Both the position numbers and the translations under genes were made by a program. The notes below the pieces were generated by a model that ran no database searches, was not told where the DNA came from, and saw only the letters and a program-made list of their open reading frames with translations. This document shows positions 1-8,158 of a stretch of 64,000 nt of DNA, in pieces (the stretch's first letter is position 1; each line of letters opens with the position of its first letter). Source of the stretch: Citrobacter koseri ATCC BAA-895 (lineage in GTDB: Bacteria; Pseudomonadota; Gammaproteobacteria; Enterobacterales; Enterobacteriaceae); the NCBI RefSeq assembly GCF_000018045.1, contig NC_009792.1, positions 62,001-126,000 of the forward strand, read 5' to 3'.

Positions 1-14
1 TTGGTTGCAGCCAT
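1..14 (-). CDS. pstC: Phosphate ABC transporter permease PstC, first codons only
   Basis: The reverse complement of the first 14 bases reads ATG GCT GCA ACC AA, i.e. M-A-A-T, the known start of PstC. A purine-rich ribosome binding site (GGAAAGAG) lies just before it at about 18-27. It is the next gene of the pst operon after pstS; the rest is outside the window. The call rests on four residues plus gene order. Confidence 0.6.
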
Positions 15-55
15 AAATTACTCTTTCCATTAAACGCGTTTACGAAGTTGCCCAT

Positions 56-139
56 GCCGGATGGCGCTACGCTTATCCGGCCTACAAATCGGGCCTACAG
101 TCGGAACTGTAGGGCGGATAAGCGTAGCGCCATCCGCCA
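56..139. repeat. REP pair (BIME) between pstS and pstC
   Basis: Two oppositely oriented REP units (core gccggatggcgctacgctta and its near-complement) form a long imperfect hairpin. REP pairs in this position usually stabilise the upstream message, which fits pstS being expressed far above pstC. Confidence 0.85.
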
Positions 140-158
140 GTTCGTTAAAGATATTCTA

Positions 159-1199
159 TTAGTACAGCGCTTTACCGCTGCTGTCCTTCACATTGGTCTT
201 CCATGCTGCACGAACCTGCTCAACAACGCTGTCCGGCAGGCTGGCGTAATCCAGGTCATTCGCCTGTTTGCCGCCATTTTTGTACGCCCAGTCGAAGAAC
301 TTCAGCACTTCAGCGCCCTGCTCAGGTTTCTTCTGCTCTTTGTGGACCAGGATGAAGGTGGTGGAAGTGATTGGCCACGCATCGTCACCTTGCTGGTTCG
401 TCAGATCCTGAGCGAAAGAGGTGCTCCAGTCAGCGCCTTTCGCGGCGTTAGCAAAGCTCTCTTCGGTCGGGCTTACGGGTTTACCATCCGCTGAAATCAA
501 TTTGGTGTAAGCCAGGTTGTTCTGCTTCGCATAAGCGTATTCAACATAGCCGATAGAGCCTGGCAGACGCTGTACGAATGCGGCGATACCGTCGTTACCT
601 TTACCGCCCAGACCGGTCGGCCAGTTAACGGTAGAGCCAGCGCCGACTTTAGATTTCCACTCTTCGTTCACTTTCGCCAGGTAGCTGGTGAAAACGAAAG
701 AAGTGCCGGAACCATCTGCACGACGCACAACGGCGATGTTCTGAGAAGGCAGTTTCAGACCCGGATTCAGTTTGGTGATGGCTTCATCATCCCACTTCTT
801 AATTTTACCCAGGTAGATGTCACCCAGGGTTTTCCCATCCAGCACCAGTTCGCCAGACTTCAGACCCGGGATATTCACCGCCAGCACTACGCCGCCAATG
901 ACGGTCGGGAACTGGAACAGACCTTCCTGCTCCAGTTTTTCATCAGACAACGGAGCGTCGGATGCACCGAAATCAACGGTGTTAGCCGTAATTTGTTTTA
1001 CACCACCGGAGGAGCCGATACCCTGGTAGTTTACTTTGCTACCGGTCTCTTTCTGATAGGTATCAGCCCATTTGGCATACACCGGCGCAGGGAAAGTTGC
1101 ACCTGCACCTGTCAGGCTCGCTGCTGCGAAAGCAGAGAACGCGCTCATGGATAAGGTCGCGGCGACAACAGTTGCGACAGTGGTACGCATGACTTTCAT
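159..1199 (-). CDS. pstS: Periplasmic phosphate-binding protein PstS
   Basis: Binds inorganic phosphate in the periplasm and delivers it to the PstCAB transporter; with PhoU this system also signals phosphate status to PhoR/PhoB. It has 346 residues, the family length. Residues 1-25 are a signal peptide (basic start, hydrophobic core, cleavage after AFA). Phosphate-binding elements are visible: the GATFPAP loop at about 33-39, GSSGG near 62, the DFGASDAP segment near 80, and the R-x-D-G-S-G-T-S loop near 160. The ATG at 1199 is chosen because it begins the signal peptide and is preceded by a strong CAGGAGAC site; a longer in-frame start at 1262 would overlap the promoter. First gene of the pst operon, with PhoB boxes upstream. 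Confidence 0.98.
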   Translation of the reverse strand: MKVMRTTVATVVAATLSMSAFSAFAAASLTGAGATFPAPVYAKWADTYQKETGSKVNYQGIGSSGGVKQITANTVDFGASDAPLSDEKLEQEGLFQFPTVIGGVVLAVNIPGLKSGELVLDGKTLGDIYLGKIKKWDDEAITKLNPGLKLPSQNIAVVRRADGSGTSFVFTSYLAKVNEEWKSKVGAGSTVNWPTGLGGKGNDGIAAFVQRLPGSIGYVEYAYAKQNNLAYTKLISADGKPVSPTEESFANAAKGADWSTSFAQDLTNQQGDDAWPITSTTFILVHKEQKKPEQGAEVLKFFDWAYKNGGKQANDLDYASLPDSVVEQVRAAWKTNVKDSSGKALY

Positions 1200-1250
1200 A
1201 ATGTCTCCTGCAAGATTTTCGTAAATCATTGTTAAGTGGCTACGATGAGC

Positions 1251-1306
1251 AAAATAGGACAAACAGGTGACAGTTAAATGTACGAAATATGACAGTTTTA
1301 TGACAA
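1251..1306 (-). promoter_or_regulatory. pstS promoter with two PhoB boxes
   Basis: Read on the minus strand, two 18-base PhoB boxes lie in tandem at 1289-1306 (TTGTCATAAAACTGTCAT) and 1266-1283 (GTACATTTAACTGTCACC). Each carries the direct repeats of the consensus CTGTCAT-A/T4-CTGTCAT. They take the place of a -35 element upstream of a -10 (TATTTT, 1251-1256). This is the classical phosphate-starvation promoter architecture. Confidence 0.85.
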
Positions 1307-1482
1307 CGGAAACTGATGAAATAAATCACAGAAAAAACAATTTATAAACAATCAGTTAATTCACTTCATGACAATGTGATTTCATGAAAATTTTCTTTTT
1401 ATGACACTGAAAACAGTAGCTGAAGATGACGGTTTGTCACATTAAAACGACGGGAGAATTGATTAAAAACAGAACAGCGCAG

Positions 1483-1510
1483 AAAAAAATGCCCCGCTTT
1501 CGCAGGGCAT
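1483..1510 (-). terminator. glmS terminator, containing the usual Tn7 target
   Basis: Minus-strand hairpin ATGCCCTGC/GCGGGGCAT followed by a run of T, beginning a few bases after the glmS stop. In enterics Tn7 inserts about 25 bp past the glmS stop, inside this hairpin; the site is unoccupied here. Confidence 0.85.
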
Positions 1511-1518
1511 CGTCACGA

Positions 1519-3348
1519 TTACTCAACGGTAACTGATTTCGCCAGGTTACGCGGCTGGTCCACATCGGTGCCTTTGATCAGCGCAACGTGATACGCCAGC
1601 AGTTGCAGCGGAACGGTGTAGAAGATCGGTGCAATCACCTCTTCCACATGCGGCATCTCAATGATGTGCATGTTGTCGCTGCTGACAAAACCGGCATCCT
1701 GGTCGGCGAAGACGTACAACTGGCCGCCACGGGCGCGGACTTCTTCGATGTTGGATTTCAGTTTTTCCAGCAATTCGTTGTTCGGCGCCACCACGATAAC
1801 CGGCATATCTGCGTCGATCAGCGCCAGCGGGCCGTGTTTCAGCTCACCTGCCGCATACGCTTCTGCGTGAATATAAGAGATCTCTTTCAGCTTCAGCGCG
1901 CCTTCCAGCGCGATCGGATACTGATCGCCACGGCCCAGGAACAGGGCATGGTGTTTGTCAGAGAAATCTTCCGCCAGCGCTTCGATACGCTTGTCCTGAG
2001 ACAGCATCTGTTCGATACGGCTCGGCAGCGCCTGCAAACCGTGAACAATATCGTGCTCGATAGACGCATCCAGACCTTTCAGACGCGCCAGCTTCGCCAC
2101 CAGCATCAGCAGAACGGTCAGCTGAGTGGTAAACGCTTTGGTGGAGGCCACGCCGATTTCCGTCCCGGCGTTGGTCATCATCGCCAGATCGGATTCACGC
2201 ACCAGGGAAGAACCCGGAACGTTACAGATGGCGAGAGAACCCAGATAGCCCAGCTCTTTCGACAGGCGCAGACCGGCAAGGGTATCCGCCGTTTCGCCAG
2301 ACTGAGACAGGGTGATCATCAGGCTGTTACGACGTACGGCAGATTTGCGATAGCGGAATTCAGAGGCGATTTCGACGTCGCACGGAATACCGGCCAGCGA
2401 TTCAAACCAGTAGCGAGAGACCATACCGGAGTTATACGACGTGCCGCAGGCGATAATCTGAATATGTTCAACCTGAGACAGCAGTTCGTTCGCTTTTGGC
2501 CCCAGCTCGCTTAAATCCACTTCACCGTGGCTGATACGCCCGGTCAGCGTATTTTTAATCGCATTCGGCTGTTCGTAGATCTCTTTCTGCATGTAGTGAC
2601 GGTAAATACCTTTATCGCCCGCATCATATTGCAGACTGGATTCGATATCCTGACGTTTCACTTCCGCGCCGGATTTATCGAAAATGGAGACCGAACGACG
2701 GGTCACTTCCGCAATATCGCCTTCTTCCAGGAAGATGAAGCGACGGGTTACCGGCAGCAGTGCCAGCTGGTCGGAAGCGATAAAGTTTTCGCCCATACCC
2801 AGACCGATAACCAGCGGGCTGCCAGAGCGCGCCGCCAGCAGCGTATCCGGGTGACGGGTATCCATGATTACCGTGCCGTACGCGCCGCGCAGTTGCGGAA
2901 TCGCACGCATAACCGCTTCACGCAGCGTCCCGCCCTGTTCCAGCTCCCAGTGCACTAAGTGAGCAATCACTTCGGTGTCGGTCTCAGAAACGAAGGTATA
3001 ACCACGCGCTTTCAGTTCTTCACGCAGTGGTTCATGGTTTTCGATGATGCCGTTATGCACCACCACAATGTGGTCAGAAACATGCGGATGCGCGTTTGCT
3101 TCCGAAGGTTCGCCGTGGGTCGCCCAGCGGGTGTGAGCAATCCCGGTGCCGCCAGACAGAGGATGGTCTTCCGCTGCCTGGGCCAGCATCTGTACTTTAC
3201 CAAGGCGACGCAGACGGGTCATGTGACCTTCCGCATCAACCACGGCCAGACCGGCAGAGTCATAACCACGGTATTCCAGACGACGTAAACCTTCGAGAAG
3301 GATTTCAGCTACATCACGTTGCGCGATAGCGCCAACAATTCCACACAT
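1519..3348 (-). CDS. glmS: Glutamine--fructose-6-phosphate aminotransferase GlmS
   Basis: Makes glucosamine-6-phosphate from fructose-6-phosphate and glutamine, the entry step to peptidoglycan and LPS amino sugars. It has 609 residues, the enteric length. The start at 3348 puts Cys2 (MCGIVGA) at the processed N-terminus, where it is the glutaminase nucleophile; an upstream in-frame start at 3372 would bury it. Residues 1 to about 240 are the class II glutamine amidotransferase domain, followed by two SIS sugar-isomerase domains (CGTSYNSG and SQSGETADT in the first). The tail ends PRNLAKSVTVE; its codons are the TnsD recognition region of attTn7. It lies downstream of glmU and is probably co-transcribed, with GlmZ sRNA control of the leader known from E. 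coli. Confidence 0.98.
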   Translation of the reverse strand: MCGIVGAIAQRDVAEILLEGLRRLEYRGYDSAGLAVVDAEGHMTRLRRLGKVQMLAQAAEDHPLSGGTGIAHTRWATHGEPSEANAHPHVSDHIVVVHNGIIENHEPLREELKARGYTFVSETDTEVIAHLVHWELEQGGTLREAVMRAIPQLRGAYGTVIMDTRHPDTLLAARSGSPLVIGLGMGENFIASDQLALLPVTRRFIFLEEGDIAEVTRRSVSIFDKSGAEVKRQDIESSLQYDAGDKGIYRHYMQKEIYEQPNAIKNTLTGRISHGEVDLSELGPKANELLSQVEHIQIIACGTSYNSGMVSRYWFESLAGIPCDVEIASEFRYRKSAVRRNSLMITLSQSGETADTLAGLRLSKELGYLGSLAICNVPGSSLVRESDLAMMTNAGTEIGVASTKAFTTQLTVLLMLVAKLARLKGLDASIEHDIVHGLQALPSRIEQMLSQDKRIEALAEDFSDKHHALFLGRGDQYPIALEGALKLKEISYIHAEAYAAGELKHGPLALIDADMPVIVVAPNNELLEKLKSNIEEVRARGGQLYVFADQDAGFVSSDNMHIIEMPHVEEVIAPIFYTVPLQLLAYHVALIKGTDVDQPRNLAKSVTVE

Positions 3349-3400
3349 AGTATTTAATTCCGATTTTGGCATTATGCCTGTCGTTGTCGGTCAACCTGTT
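3349..3400 (-). promoter_or_regulatory. glmS 5' leader, GlmZ-type control region
   Basis: On the minus strand the 50 bases before glmS (…GACAACGACAGGCATAATG…GGAATTAAATACT-ATG) resemble the E. coli leader, where an inhibitory stem is opened by GlmZ sRNA with Hfq. The ribosome binding site (GGAA) is weak, as expected for an sRNA-activated gene. The GlmZ pairing itself is inferred. Confidence 0.5.
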
Positions 3401-3403
3401 TTC

Positions 3404-3526
3404 CCTTCGTCTTTCACTCCGTAGCTACGTTGGCTACGCTTGCTCACTACGGTCACTTACTTTAGTAAGCTCCCGTAGATTCCCAAGCTTGCCGCCTTGC
3501 CACAGCGCGAAATACTTTGGGTAATA
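3404..3526. repeat. ERIC element (enterobacterial repetitive intergenic consensus)
   Basis: About 125 bp carrying the ERIC hallmarks: a central palindrome cttacttt-agtaag (3456-3469), flanking arms actacgg/cccgtag, and outer blocks ttggctacgcttgctcac and gcttgccgccttgcc. It lies wholly inside the glmU-glmS spacer and would be transcribed in the glmUS message. Ends are approximate. Confidence 0.8.
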
Positions 3527-3626
3527 CCCGTATTCCGGGCGCCCCGAGCCTTGTAGAGAGTGGGGTTATTTTTATAGGTACTGCTTTTGGGCGAGCGATA
3601 TATCTTTATCGCCTCATCCCTCATCT

Positions 3627-3704
3627 GCCGGATGGCGCTTACGCTTATCCGGCCTACAGAACGTCATCGAACGTAGGCCGGATAAGGCAAAGCCGCCATC
3701 CGGC
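3627..3704. repeat. REP pair (BIME) at the 3' end of glmU
   Basis: Two inverted REP units (gccggatggcgcttacgctt and its partner ending gccgccatccggc) starting about 10 bp beyond the glmU stop. They would form a strong hairpin in the glmU-glmS spacer. Confidence 0.9.
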
Positions 3705-3712
3705 AAAAAGAC

Positions 3713-5083
3713 TTACTTCTTCTTCGCCGGACGCTGCCAGCCCTGCTTATGCACCTGCGGCACGCGGCTTAACACCAGTTCGTTATCCGCAACGTCGCGG
3801 GTAACGGTTGTGCCGGCGGCGATGGTCGCACCTTTCCCCACGGTGACCGGCGCCACCAACTGAGTATCAGAACCGACAAACACATCATCGCCAATAATCG
3901 TTTTGAATTTATTTGCGCCATCGTAGTTGCAGGTAATGGTGCCCGCGCCGATATTCACGTTGTCGCCAATTTCCGCATCACCCAGATAGCTCAGGTGGCC
4001 CGCTTTCGAACCTTTCCCCAGACGCGCTTTTTTCATTTCAACGAAGTTGCCGACATGAGCGCCTTCCCGCAGTTCCGCGCCAGGGCGCAGACGGGCAAAC
4101 GGACCAATAGTACAGGCCGCTTCCAGGTGCGCATCTTCCACCACGCTGTACGGGCTGATGTCACAGTCATCGCCAATTACACTGTTTTTAATAACGCAAC
4201 CCGCGCCAATCTTCACGCGGTGACCCAGCGTGACGTTGCCTTTGATGATAACGTTAGTATCAATTTCAACATCGCGCCCGTGGGTGAGAGCGCCGCGCAG
4301 GTCAAAACGCGCGGGATCGCGCAGCATCACACCGGCCAGCAGCAGCTTTTCGGCCTGCTCGGACTGATAAACGCGTTCCAGACGAGAGAGTTGCAGACGG
4401 TTGTTTACGCCTTCCACTTCGCTTAAACGATCCGGGTGTACAGCAGCGATTTCGCGGCCTTCCTGATACGCCAGCGCAATGATGTCGGTAATGTAATATT
4501 CACCCTGAGCATTATTGTTGGTCAGTTTCGCCAGCCAGCGCTTCATGTCCGCACCATTAGCGATCAGGATACCGGTATTGATTTCCTGGATCTGACGCTG
4601 TTCGTCGGTGGCATCTTTATGCTCAACGATGCCGGTCACTTTACCGTTCTCACGCGTAATACGACCGTAACCGCTCGGATCGTCCAGCTTCACGGTTAAC
4701 AAACCAATGCCGCCCTGCGGTTTGGCGTCACGCAGACGCTGTAAGGTTTCCACAGAGATCAGCGGCACATCGCCATAGAGCATTAAAATGTCTTCGTCAT
4801 CGCTAAAGAACGGCGCCGCCTGCTGCATCGCATGACCCGTCCCCAGTTGTTCTGCCTGCAAAACCCAGTTCAGGTTGTCATTTTTAAGGGTGTTTTTAAG
4901 CAGATCGCCGCCGTGGCCATAGACCAGATGCACCTGAGATGCGCCTAATTCATTAGCGGCATCAATGACATGCTGAACCATCGCTTTTCCCGCAAGGGTA
5001 TGCAGCACTTTAGGAAGATCGGAATACATACGCGTGCCTTTGCCTGCGGCAAGGATCACTACGCTCATAGCACTATTCAACAT
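3713..5083 (-). CDS. glmU: Bifunctional GlmU: glucosamine-1-P acetyltransferase / UDP-GlcNAc pyrophosphorylase
   Basis: Performs the last two steps to UDP-GlcNAc, the precursor for peptidoglycan, lipid A and the common antigen made by the wec genes at the other end of this window. It has 456 residues, equal to E. coli. The N-terminal uridyltransferase domain begins with VILAAGKGTRM and continues to about 230. The C-terminal half is a left-handed beta-helix of hexapeptide repeats (visible as repeated I/V-G-x-x-x-x turns from about 255), with acetyltransferase segments RLRPGA, VEMKKARLG and NYDGANK. The tail is basic (RPAKKK). First gene of the glmUS pair. Confidence 0.98.
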   Translation of the reverse strand: MLNSAMSVVILAAGKGTRMYSDLPKVLHTLAGKAMVQHVIDAANELGASQVHLVYGHGGDLLKNTLKNDNLNWVLQAEQLGTGHAMQQAAPFFSDDEDILMLYGDVPLISVETLQRLRDAKPQGGIGLLTVKLDDPSGYGRITRENGKVTGIVEHKDATDEQRQIQEINTGILIANGADMKRWLAKLTNNNAQGEYYITDIIALAYQEGREIAAVHPDRLSEVEGVNNRLQLSRLERVYQSEQAEKLLLAGVMLRDPARFDLRGALTHGRDVEIDTNVIIKGNVTLGHRVKIGAGCVIKNSVIGDDCDISPYSVVEDAHLEAACTIGPFARLRPGAELREGAHVGNFVEMKKARLGKGSKAGHLSYLGDAEIGDNVNIGAGTITCNYDGANKFKTIIGDDVFVGSDTQLVAPVTVGKGATIAAGTTVTRDVADNELVLSRVPQVHKQGWQRPAKKK

Positions 5084-5343
5084 ACGCGTCCTGACTGTAA
5101 TTTGAGAACGAATTTATACCGTTTCACATTGAAAATACTACATTTTTTTCATCGTGAAATGGGTAGAAGAGAAAACGCTCAACGCGGGGTTTTCACCGCT
5201 TGTTAATGGGATATTTTCGTTCATCGCCCTGCCTTTTGTCTTCAGAAAAGTCAGACTTACCTTTCATTAAAGGCTTAGGTTAATGTTTTTGCTATTTTTT
5301 TGACCCATGAATAAAGATGAGACAGCACGGAATAACATTCAGG
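5084..5343. promoter_or_regulatory. glmU upstream region
   Basis: Non-coding spacer of about 310 bp to atpC. A minus-strand -10 candidate TATAAA lies at 5113-5118 without a good -35, which would suit an activator-dependent promoter. E. coli glmU is activated by NagC from this position, but I could not confidently mark NagC sites. Confidence 0.4.
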
Positions 5344-5375
5344 CAAAAAAAAACCAGCCTGATTTCAGACTGGTT
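5344..5375 (-). terminator. atp operon terminator
   Basis: Minus-strand hairpin aaccagtctg-aaat-caggctggtt followed by nine T, about 20 bp after the atpC stop. It ends the nine-gene ATP synthase operon. Confidence 0.9.
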
Positions 5376-5395
5376 TTGATGCTTTCAAGCCGGTG

Positions 5396-5815
5396 TTACA
5401 TCGCTTTTTTGGTCAACTCGATAACGCGCAGTTTGGCGATCGCTTTGGCCAGTTCCGCAGATGCCTGAGCGTAATCCACGTCACCATGAGAGCTCTTAAT
5501 GCGCTCTTCAGCCTTACGTTTCGCTTCCAGGGCTCGCGCTTCGTCGAGATCCTGGCCGCGAATCGCGGTATCAGCCAGTACGGTCACGCTGCCAGGCTGC
5601 ACTTCAAGAATGCCGCCAGACAGGTAGATAAACTCTTCATGACCGAACTGTTTAACGATGCGGATCATACCAGGCTTAATGGCGGTGAGCAGCGGCGCGT
5701 GGCCCGGGTAAATACCCAGTTCACCTTCACTACCCGTTACCTGGATTTTTTCGACCAGACCAGAGAACATTTGTTGCTCTGCGCTGACGACGTCCAGGTG
5801 GTAAGTCATTGCCAT
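5396..5815 (-). CDS. atpC: ATP synthase F1 subunit epsilon
   Basis: Part of the rotor stalk of F1; the C-terminal helices can fold up and inhibit ATP hydrolysis. 139 residues, as in E. coli. An N-terminal beta-sandwich (about 1-85, with the [14 protein letters not shown] loop) precedes a helical C-terminus rich in K, E and A. Last gene of the operon, 20 bp after atpD. Confidence 0.97.
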
Positions 5816-5835
5816 ATCACCCTCCGATTAAGGCG

Positions 5836-7218
5836 TTAAAGTTTTTTGGCTTTTTCCACGGCTTCGTCGATGGAACCGACCATGTAGAACGCCTGCTCCG
5901 GCAGGTGATCGTATTCGCCTTCCATGATGCCTTTAAAGCCACGGATGGTGTCTTTCAGGGAGACGTATTTACCCGGAGAACCGGTAAATACTTCTGCCAC
6001 GAAGAACGGCTGGGACAGGAAGCGCTGAATCTTACGTGCGCGAGCTACCACCAGTTTGTCTTCTTCAGACAGTTCATCCATACCCAGGATGGCGATGATG
6101 TCTTTCAGTTCCTGGTAACGTTGCAGGATAGACTGTACGCCACGCGCGGTGTCGTAGTGCTCCTGACCAACAACCAGCGGGTCCAGCTGACGGCTGGTGG
6201 AATCCAGCGGGTCAACGGCCGGGTAGATACCCAGAGACGCGATCTGACGGCTCAGTACCACGGTTGCGTCAAGGTGCGCAAAGGTGGTGGCTGGAGACGG
6301 GTCAGTCAAGTCATCCGCAGGTACGTATACCGCCTGTACGGATGTGATAGAACCGGTTTTGGTGGAGGTGATACGTTCCTGCAAAACACCCATCTCTTCC
6401 GCCAGGGTCGGCTGGTAACCTACCGCTGAAGGCATACGACCCAGCAGTGCGGATACTTCCGTACCGGCCAGGGTGTAACGGTAGATGTTGTCGACGAACA
6501 GCAGAACGTCACGACCTTCGTCACGGAATTTCTCCGCCATGGTCAGGCCGGTCAGCGCAACGCGCAGACGGTTTCCCGGCGGCTCGTTCATCTGGCCGTA
6601 AACTAGGGATACTTTGTCGATAACGTTGGAGTCGGTCATTTCGTGGTAGAAGTCGTTACCCTCACGAGTACGTTCACCTACGCCCGCAAACACGGAGTAA
6701 CCGGAGTGTTCGATCGCGATGTTACGGATCAGCTCCATCATGTTTACGGTTTTACCTACACCCGCACCACCGAACAGACCCACTTTACCGCCCTTCGCGA
6801 ACGGACACATCAGGTCGATAACTTTGATACCGGTTTCCAGCAGTTCCTGAGAGTTTGACAACTCTTCGTAGGACGGTGCCGCACGGTGGATAGCCCAACG
6901 CTCTTCTTCACCGATCTCGCCTTTCATATCTACTGGTTCGCCCAGTACGTTCATGATACGACCCAGCGTTGCTTTACCTACCGGGACTTCGATCGGGTGC
7001 TCAAGGTCTTTCACATCCAGACCACGACGCAGGCCGTCGGAAGAACCCATGGCGATGGTACGTACGATACCGCCACCGAGCTGCTGCTGAACTTCCAGCA
7101 CCAGATGTTCATTACCATTCTGCACCTCAAGGGCGTCGTACACGCGCGGTACGGCATCCTGAGGGAACTCGACGTCAACTACGGCGCCGATTACCTGGAC
7201 AATTTTTCCAGTAGCCAT
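5836..7218 (-). CDS. atpD: ATP synthase F1 subunit beta
   Basis: Catalytic subunit of F1, which makes ATP as the gamma shaft turns. 460 residues, full length. Walker A GGAGVGKT at about 150-157, catalytic GERTREG near 181-187, Walker B strand LLFVDNIYRYT near 239-249, and the DELSEED sequence near 380 that couples to gamma. It lies between atpG and atpC in the standard order. Confidence 0.99.
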   Translation of the reverse strand: MATGKIVQVIGAVVDVEFPQDAVPRVYDALEVQNGNEHLVLEVQQQLGGGIVRTIAMGSSDGLRRGLDVKDLEHPIEVPVGKATLGRIMNVLGEPVDMKGEIGEEERWAIHRAAPSYEELSNSQELLETGIKVIDLMCPFAKGGKVGLFGGAGVGKTVNMMELIRNIAIEHSGYSVFAGVGERTREGNDFYHEMTDSNVIDKVSLVYGQMNEPPGNRLRVALTGLTMAEKFRDEGRDVLLFVDNIYRYTLAGTEVSALLGRMPSAVGYQPTLAEEMGVLQERITSTKTGSITSVQAVYVPADDLTDPSPATTFAHLDATVVLSRQIASLGIYPAVDPLDSTSRQLDPLVVGQEHYDTARGVQSILQRYQELKDIIAILGMDELSEEDKLVVARARKIQRFLSQPFFVAEVFTGSPGKYVSLKDTIRGFKGIMEGEYDHLPEQAFYMVGSIDEAVEKAKKL

Positions 7219-7244
7219 CTTGAATCCTCTACGAATTAACCTGG

Positions 7245-8108
7245 TTATACCGCGGATGCACCACCGACGATTTCGGTGAGTTCCTGAGTAATGCTGGCCT
7301 GACGAGCTTTGTTGTATACCAACTGCAACTCTTTAATCAGGCTACCGCCATTGTCGGTCGCGGCTTTCATCGACACCATACGTGCGGCCTGCTCGCTGGC
7401 CAGGTTTTCTACCACGCCCTGATAAACCTGAGATTCCACATAGCGACGCAGGAGGGTATCCAGCAGCGCTTTCGGATCGGGTTCGTACAGGTAATCCCAG
7501 GTTTTACGTTTCAGTTCATCATCTTCTGAAGCCGGTAACGGCAGCAGCTGAGTGATAGTCGGAACCTGAGACATGGTGTTAATAAATTTGTTGCTGACAA
7601 TGTAAAGCTTGTCCAGACGGCCTTCATCATAGGCCTGCAACATCACTTTTACCGGGCCGATCAGTTCGGACAGGGATGGGTTATCCCCCATACCCGTCAC
7701 CTGGGCGACAACATTGCCACCTACGGAACTAAAGAAAGACACGCCTTTAGAGCCGATCATTGCGAGGTCGCACTGAACGCCTTTATCGGACCATGCTTTC
7801 ATATCCGCCAGCAGTTTCTTGAACAGGTTAATGTTCAAGCCACCGCACAGACCACGGTCGGTCGACACCACCAGGTAGCCCACGCGCTTAACGTCGCGTT
7901 CTTCCAGATAGGGGTGCTTATATTCCAGATTACCGTTCGCAAGGTGACCAATCACTTTGCGCATGGTATCTGCATAAGGACGGCTGGCCGCCATGCGATC
8001 CTGCGATTTACGCATTTTGGAAGCGGCGACCATCTCCATCGCTTTAGTGATCTTTTGCGTGTTCTGGACGCTTGCGATCTTACTACGTATCTCTTTTGCG
8101 CCGGCCAT
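7245..8108 (-). CDS. atpG: ATP synthase F1 subunit gamma
   Basis: Central rotating shaft of F1. 287 residues, family length. The N- and C-terminal helices form the coiled coil: N-terminus AGAKEIRSKIASVQNTQKIT and C-terminus ending in a helix with ITQELTEIVGGA. The middle carries the Rossmann-like domain with the STDRGLCGGLN segment. Between atpA and atpD as expected. Confidence 0.98.
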   Translation of the reverse strand: MAGAKEIRSKIASVQNTQKITKAMEMVAASKMRKSQDRMAASRPYADTMRKVIGHLANGNLEYKHPYLEERDVKRVGYLVVSTDRGLCGGLNINLFKKLLADMKAWSDKGVQCDLAMIGSKGVSFFSSVGGNVVAQVTGMGDNPSLSELIGPVKVMLQAYDEGRLDKLYIVSNKFINTMSQVPTITQLLPLPASEDDELKRKTWDYLYEPDPKALLDTLLRRYVESQVYQGVVENLASEQAARMVSMKAATDNGGSLIKELQLVYNKARQASITQELTEIVGGASAV

Positions 8109-8158
8109 GAGCTTCTCCTCAATGCCTTGCGGCCTGCCTTAAGGCAGGCCACCAGACG

